From: Candidatus Hydrogenedentota bacterium
GTDB lineage: Bacteria; Hydrogenedentota; Hydrogenedentia; Hydrogenedentales; SLHB01
DNA: 7,691 bases
Direction of reading: 5' to 3'
NCBI GenBank assembly: GCA_003552485.1
Contig: PUMX01000269.1
Location: 1-7,691, forward strand
The notes beneath the pieces are model-generated. The model searched no databases and had not been told where the DNA came from. It saw only the letters and a program-made list of their open reading frames with translations. Position numbers and translations under genes: made by a program. Positions 6,298 to 7,691 of this stretch are shown here, in pieces. The stretch's first letter is position 1. Every line of letters begins with the position of its first letter.

Positions 6298-6324
6298 GAT
6301 CACGCCATTCAGCTTCGCTACAAT
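6296..6324 (+). promoter_or_regulatory. Sigma70-type promoter of hldE
   Basis: TTGATC (6296-6301) and TACAAT (6319-6324) are spaced by 17 bases; the -10 box matches the consensus at five of six positions and the -35 box at four. Transcription would begin near 6331, leaving a leader of about 36 bases that contains the AGGAG ribosome site at 6351-6355. It is the best promoter in the window and shows that hldE has its own transcript, separate from the terminated upstream unit. Confidence 0.65.
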
Positions 6325-6366
6325 CCCGAGGTTCCAGTTATCCAACCGTGAGGAGTTCTTGATTTC

Positions 6367-7691
6367 ATGGAAAAGCAGCCCTATAGCGAGTTGATCGGCC
6401 GGTTCAGCAACGCCCGCGTGATGGTGGTAGGCGACATCTATCTTGACGAAAATGTTTTTGGTCTGATGACAGGCATCAGCCTTGAAGCGCCCATTCCAAT
6501 ATTTGAAGTTCACGACCGCCGTCACAACCCAGGGGCTGCCGGTAATGCCGCGTGTAACGTTGCGGCGTTGGGCGCGCGGACCTACATGGTTGGCTATGTG
6601 GGCGATGACCCCAATGCCGAGATTGTATTCAAGGAATTCGCGCGGTTAGGCGTCGAAACTTCCGGTGTCGTCATCGCAAAGGATCGCCCAACTAACACGT
6701 ACGGGAAGCTGCGAGCGGGAACGTTTAACGCTCCTTCGCAAGAGGTATTGCGGACGGATACGCCCAAGCCGGCGTGGGTCGATGGCGCCCTCGAAGAAGC
6801 GATAATCGCAGAAATCGAGCGCTTGGGGCCGGAGGTGGACGCAATCGTAGTGGGTGACCAAGTCTGTTCGGTGGCCACGGACCGCGTGCTTAAAACCGTG
6901 GTTGACGTGGCGCGCAAGCAGGGGTGCTGGACCGTGGGTGATAGCCGCGAGCGAGCGGGGGCCTTTCACGGTTTCGATGTGCTGGTTCCCAATGACCGGG
7001 AAGCGGGCATTGGCGTGGGCGTCGACGTCGTGGATGAGACGTCGCTATACGAAGCGGGGCGCCAGTTGACGCAAATATGCCGCAACGCCCTCGTCACGCG
7101 CGGGCCCAAAGGTATTACTATCTTCGCCGAGGATGGCTCCACGACGGACGCGCCATGTGAGCCCGTGAAAGCCGTTGACGTCACCGGCGCGGGCGACACA
7201 GTGACGGCCACTGTTGCGGTAAGCCTGGCTGCTGGCGCAAGTTTGCTTGAAGCGGCCGCACTGGGGAACGCGGCGGCCGGTGTCGCTGTGGCCCAAAAGG
7301 GTGTTGTGACCGTAAGCGCCAATGAGCTGACGCGGAGTCTTGAGGGCGAACGGAAGGGGCCCTCGAAGCTGCATACCCTTGATGAACTCAGCGAAATCGT
7401 TGAACGCCTGCGGAGCGAGGGTAAGACGATCGTGTGGACCAATGGCTGTTTCGATATCCTGCACGCTGGTCATATCAGCTATCTCGTCAATGCTGCCGAG
7501 TTGGGCGACGTCCTCATCGTGGGCATCAATAGCGATGAATCAATTAGGCGGGTGAAAGGTCCCGAGCGGCCCGTCGTCAATGAGCAGTATCGAGCGTTGG
7601 TCCTCTCTGCGCTCGAGTGCGTAGACTATCTCTGCGTGTTTTCCGACCCCACCCCGCTCTCCATCATCAAAGAGTTGGCTCCTGACATCTA
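6367..7691 (+). CDS. hldE: Bifunctional heptose-7-phosphate kinase / heptose-1-phosphate adenylyltransferase (3' end outside window)
   Basis: HldE makes ADP-heptose for the lipopolysaccharide inner core: its kinase half phosphorylates D-glycero-beta-D-manno-heptose 7-phosphate at C1, and after GmhB its second half adds AMP. The frame is open for 441 codons with no stop, so about 35-50 residues are missing compared with the usual 470-490, including the KGGDY region. The kinase half (1 to about 325) is of the ribokinase/PfkB type, with VVGDIYLDE at 20-28, PGAAGN at 55-60 and VTGAGD at 272-277, where Asp277 is the catalytic base. The nucleotidyltransferase half begins near 335, with TNGCFDILHAGH at 358-369 (the HxGH site), NSD at 388-390 and VKGPERP at 396-402. 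The start has AGGAG 11 bases upstream and its own promoter. Some kinase substrate motifs differ from E. coli (GISLEAP for RISPEAP; GDQVCS for SDYAKG), so the true sugar could differ. Confidence 0.9.
   Translation, partial: MEKQPYSELIGRFSNARVMVVGDIYLDENVFGLMTGISLEAPIPIFEVHDRRHNPGAAGNAACNVAALGARTYMVGYVGDDPNAEIVFKEFARLGVETSGVVIAKDRPTNTYGKLRAGTFNAPSQEVLRTDTPKPAWVDGALEEAIIAEIERLGPEVDAIVVGDQVCSVATDRVLKTVVDVARKQGCWTVGDSRERAGAFHGFDVLVPNDREAGIGVGVDVVDETSLYEAGRQLTQICRNALVTRGPKGITIFAEDGSTTDAPCEPVKAVDVTGAGDTVTATVAVSLAAGASLLEAAALGNAAAGVAVAQKGVVTVSANELTRSLEGERKGPSKLHTLDELSEIVERLRSEGKTIVWTNGCFDILHAGHISYLVNAAELGDVLIVGINSDESIRRVKGPERPVVNEQYRALVLSALECVDYLCVFSDPTPLSIIKELAPDI

Noticed and set aside
6594..7473. 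Overlapping minus-strand open frames opposite hldE
   Set aside because: The plus-strand frame gives a clear HldE with all main motifs; the antisense products are Ser/Thr/Ala-rich shadows.

Overview
The window reads as an ordinary chromosomal segment of a GC-rich, Gram-negative bacterium. The evidence for an outer membrane with heptose-containing lipopolysaccharide is a bifunctional heptose kinase/adenylyltransferase (hldE) at the right edge. Gene style (a NupG-family transporter, a UvrC with a long N-terminus, small lineage-restricted membrane proteins) would suit a poorly sampled environmental phylum such as the PVC group or Hydrogenedentota. That placement is an inference and the sequence alone does not fix it. 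I see no insertion sequence, phage gene, CRISPR array, tRNA or rRNA.

Layout. 16-608: two small membrane proteins of unknown function in tandem, 17 bases apart, probably one operon. 609-844: a 236-base gene-free stretch rich in perfect and near-perfect inverted repeats; it is either a structured leader for the next gene or an independent RNA. 845-2092: a nucleoside:H+ symporter family (NupG-like) permease. 2093-2171: a convergent intergenic gap holding a long inverted repeat. 2172-2909, minus strand: a polytopic membrane protein resembling the COG2426/PF06695 'small multi-drug export' family. 2910-3201: a divergent intergenic region with a 17-bp palindrome, a 14-bp direct repeat and weak promoter-like boxes. 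3202-5121: uvrC, the nucleotide excision repair endonuclease. 5118-6194: a membrane-anchored alpha/beta hydrolase overlapping uvrC by 4 bp (ATGA), so probably translationally coupled. 6268-6324: an intrinsic terminator whose T-tract runs into a good sigma70-type promoter. 6367-7691: hldE, cut off by the window edge.

How the genes work together. No single pathway joins them. The clear transcription units are the small-protein pair, uvrC with the hydrolase, and hldE on its own promoter. The permease and the COG2426-like gene converge. I do not see a convincing new biological system. The places most worth a second look are the structured 609-844 region, the 17-bp palindrome in front of uvrC, the altered kinase motifs of HldE, and the uvrC-hydrolase coupling.
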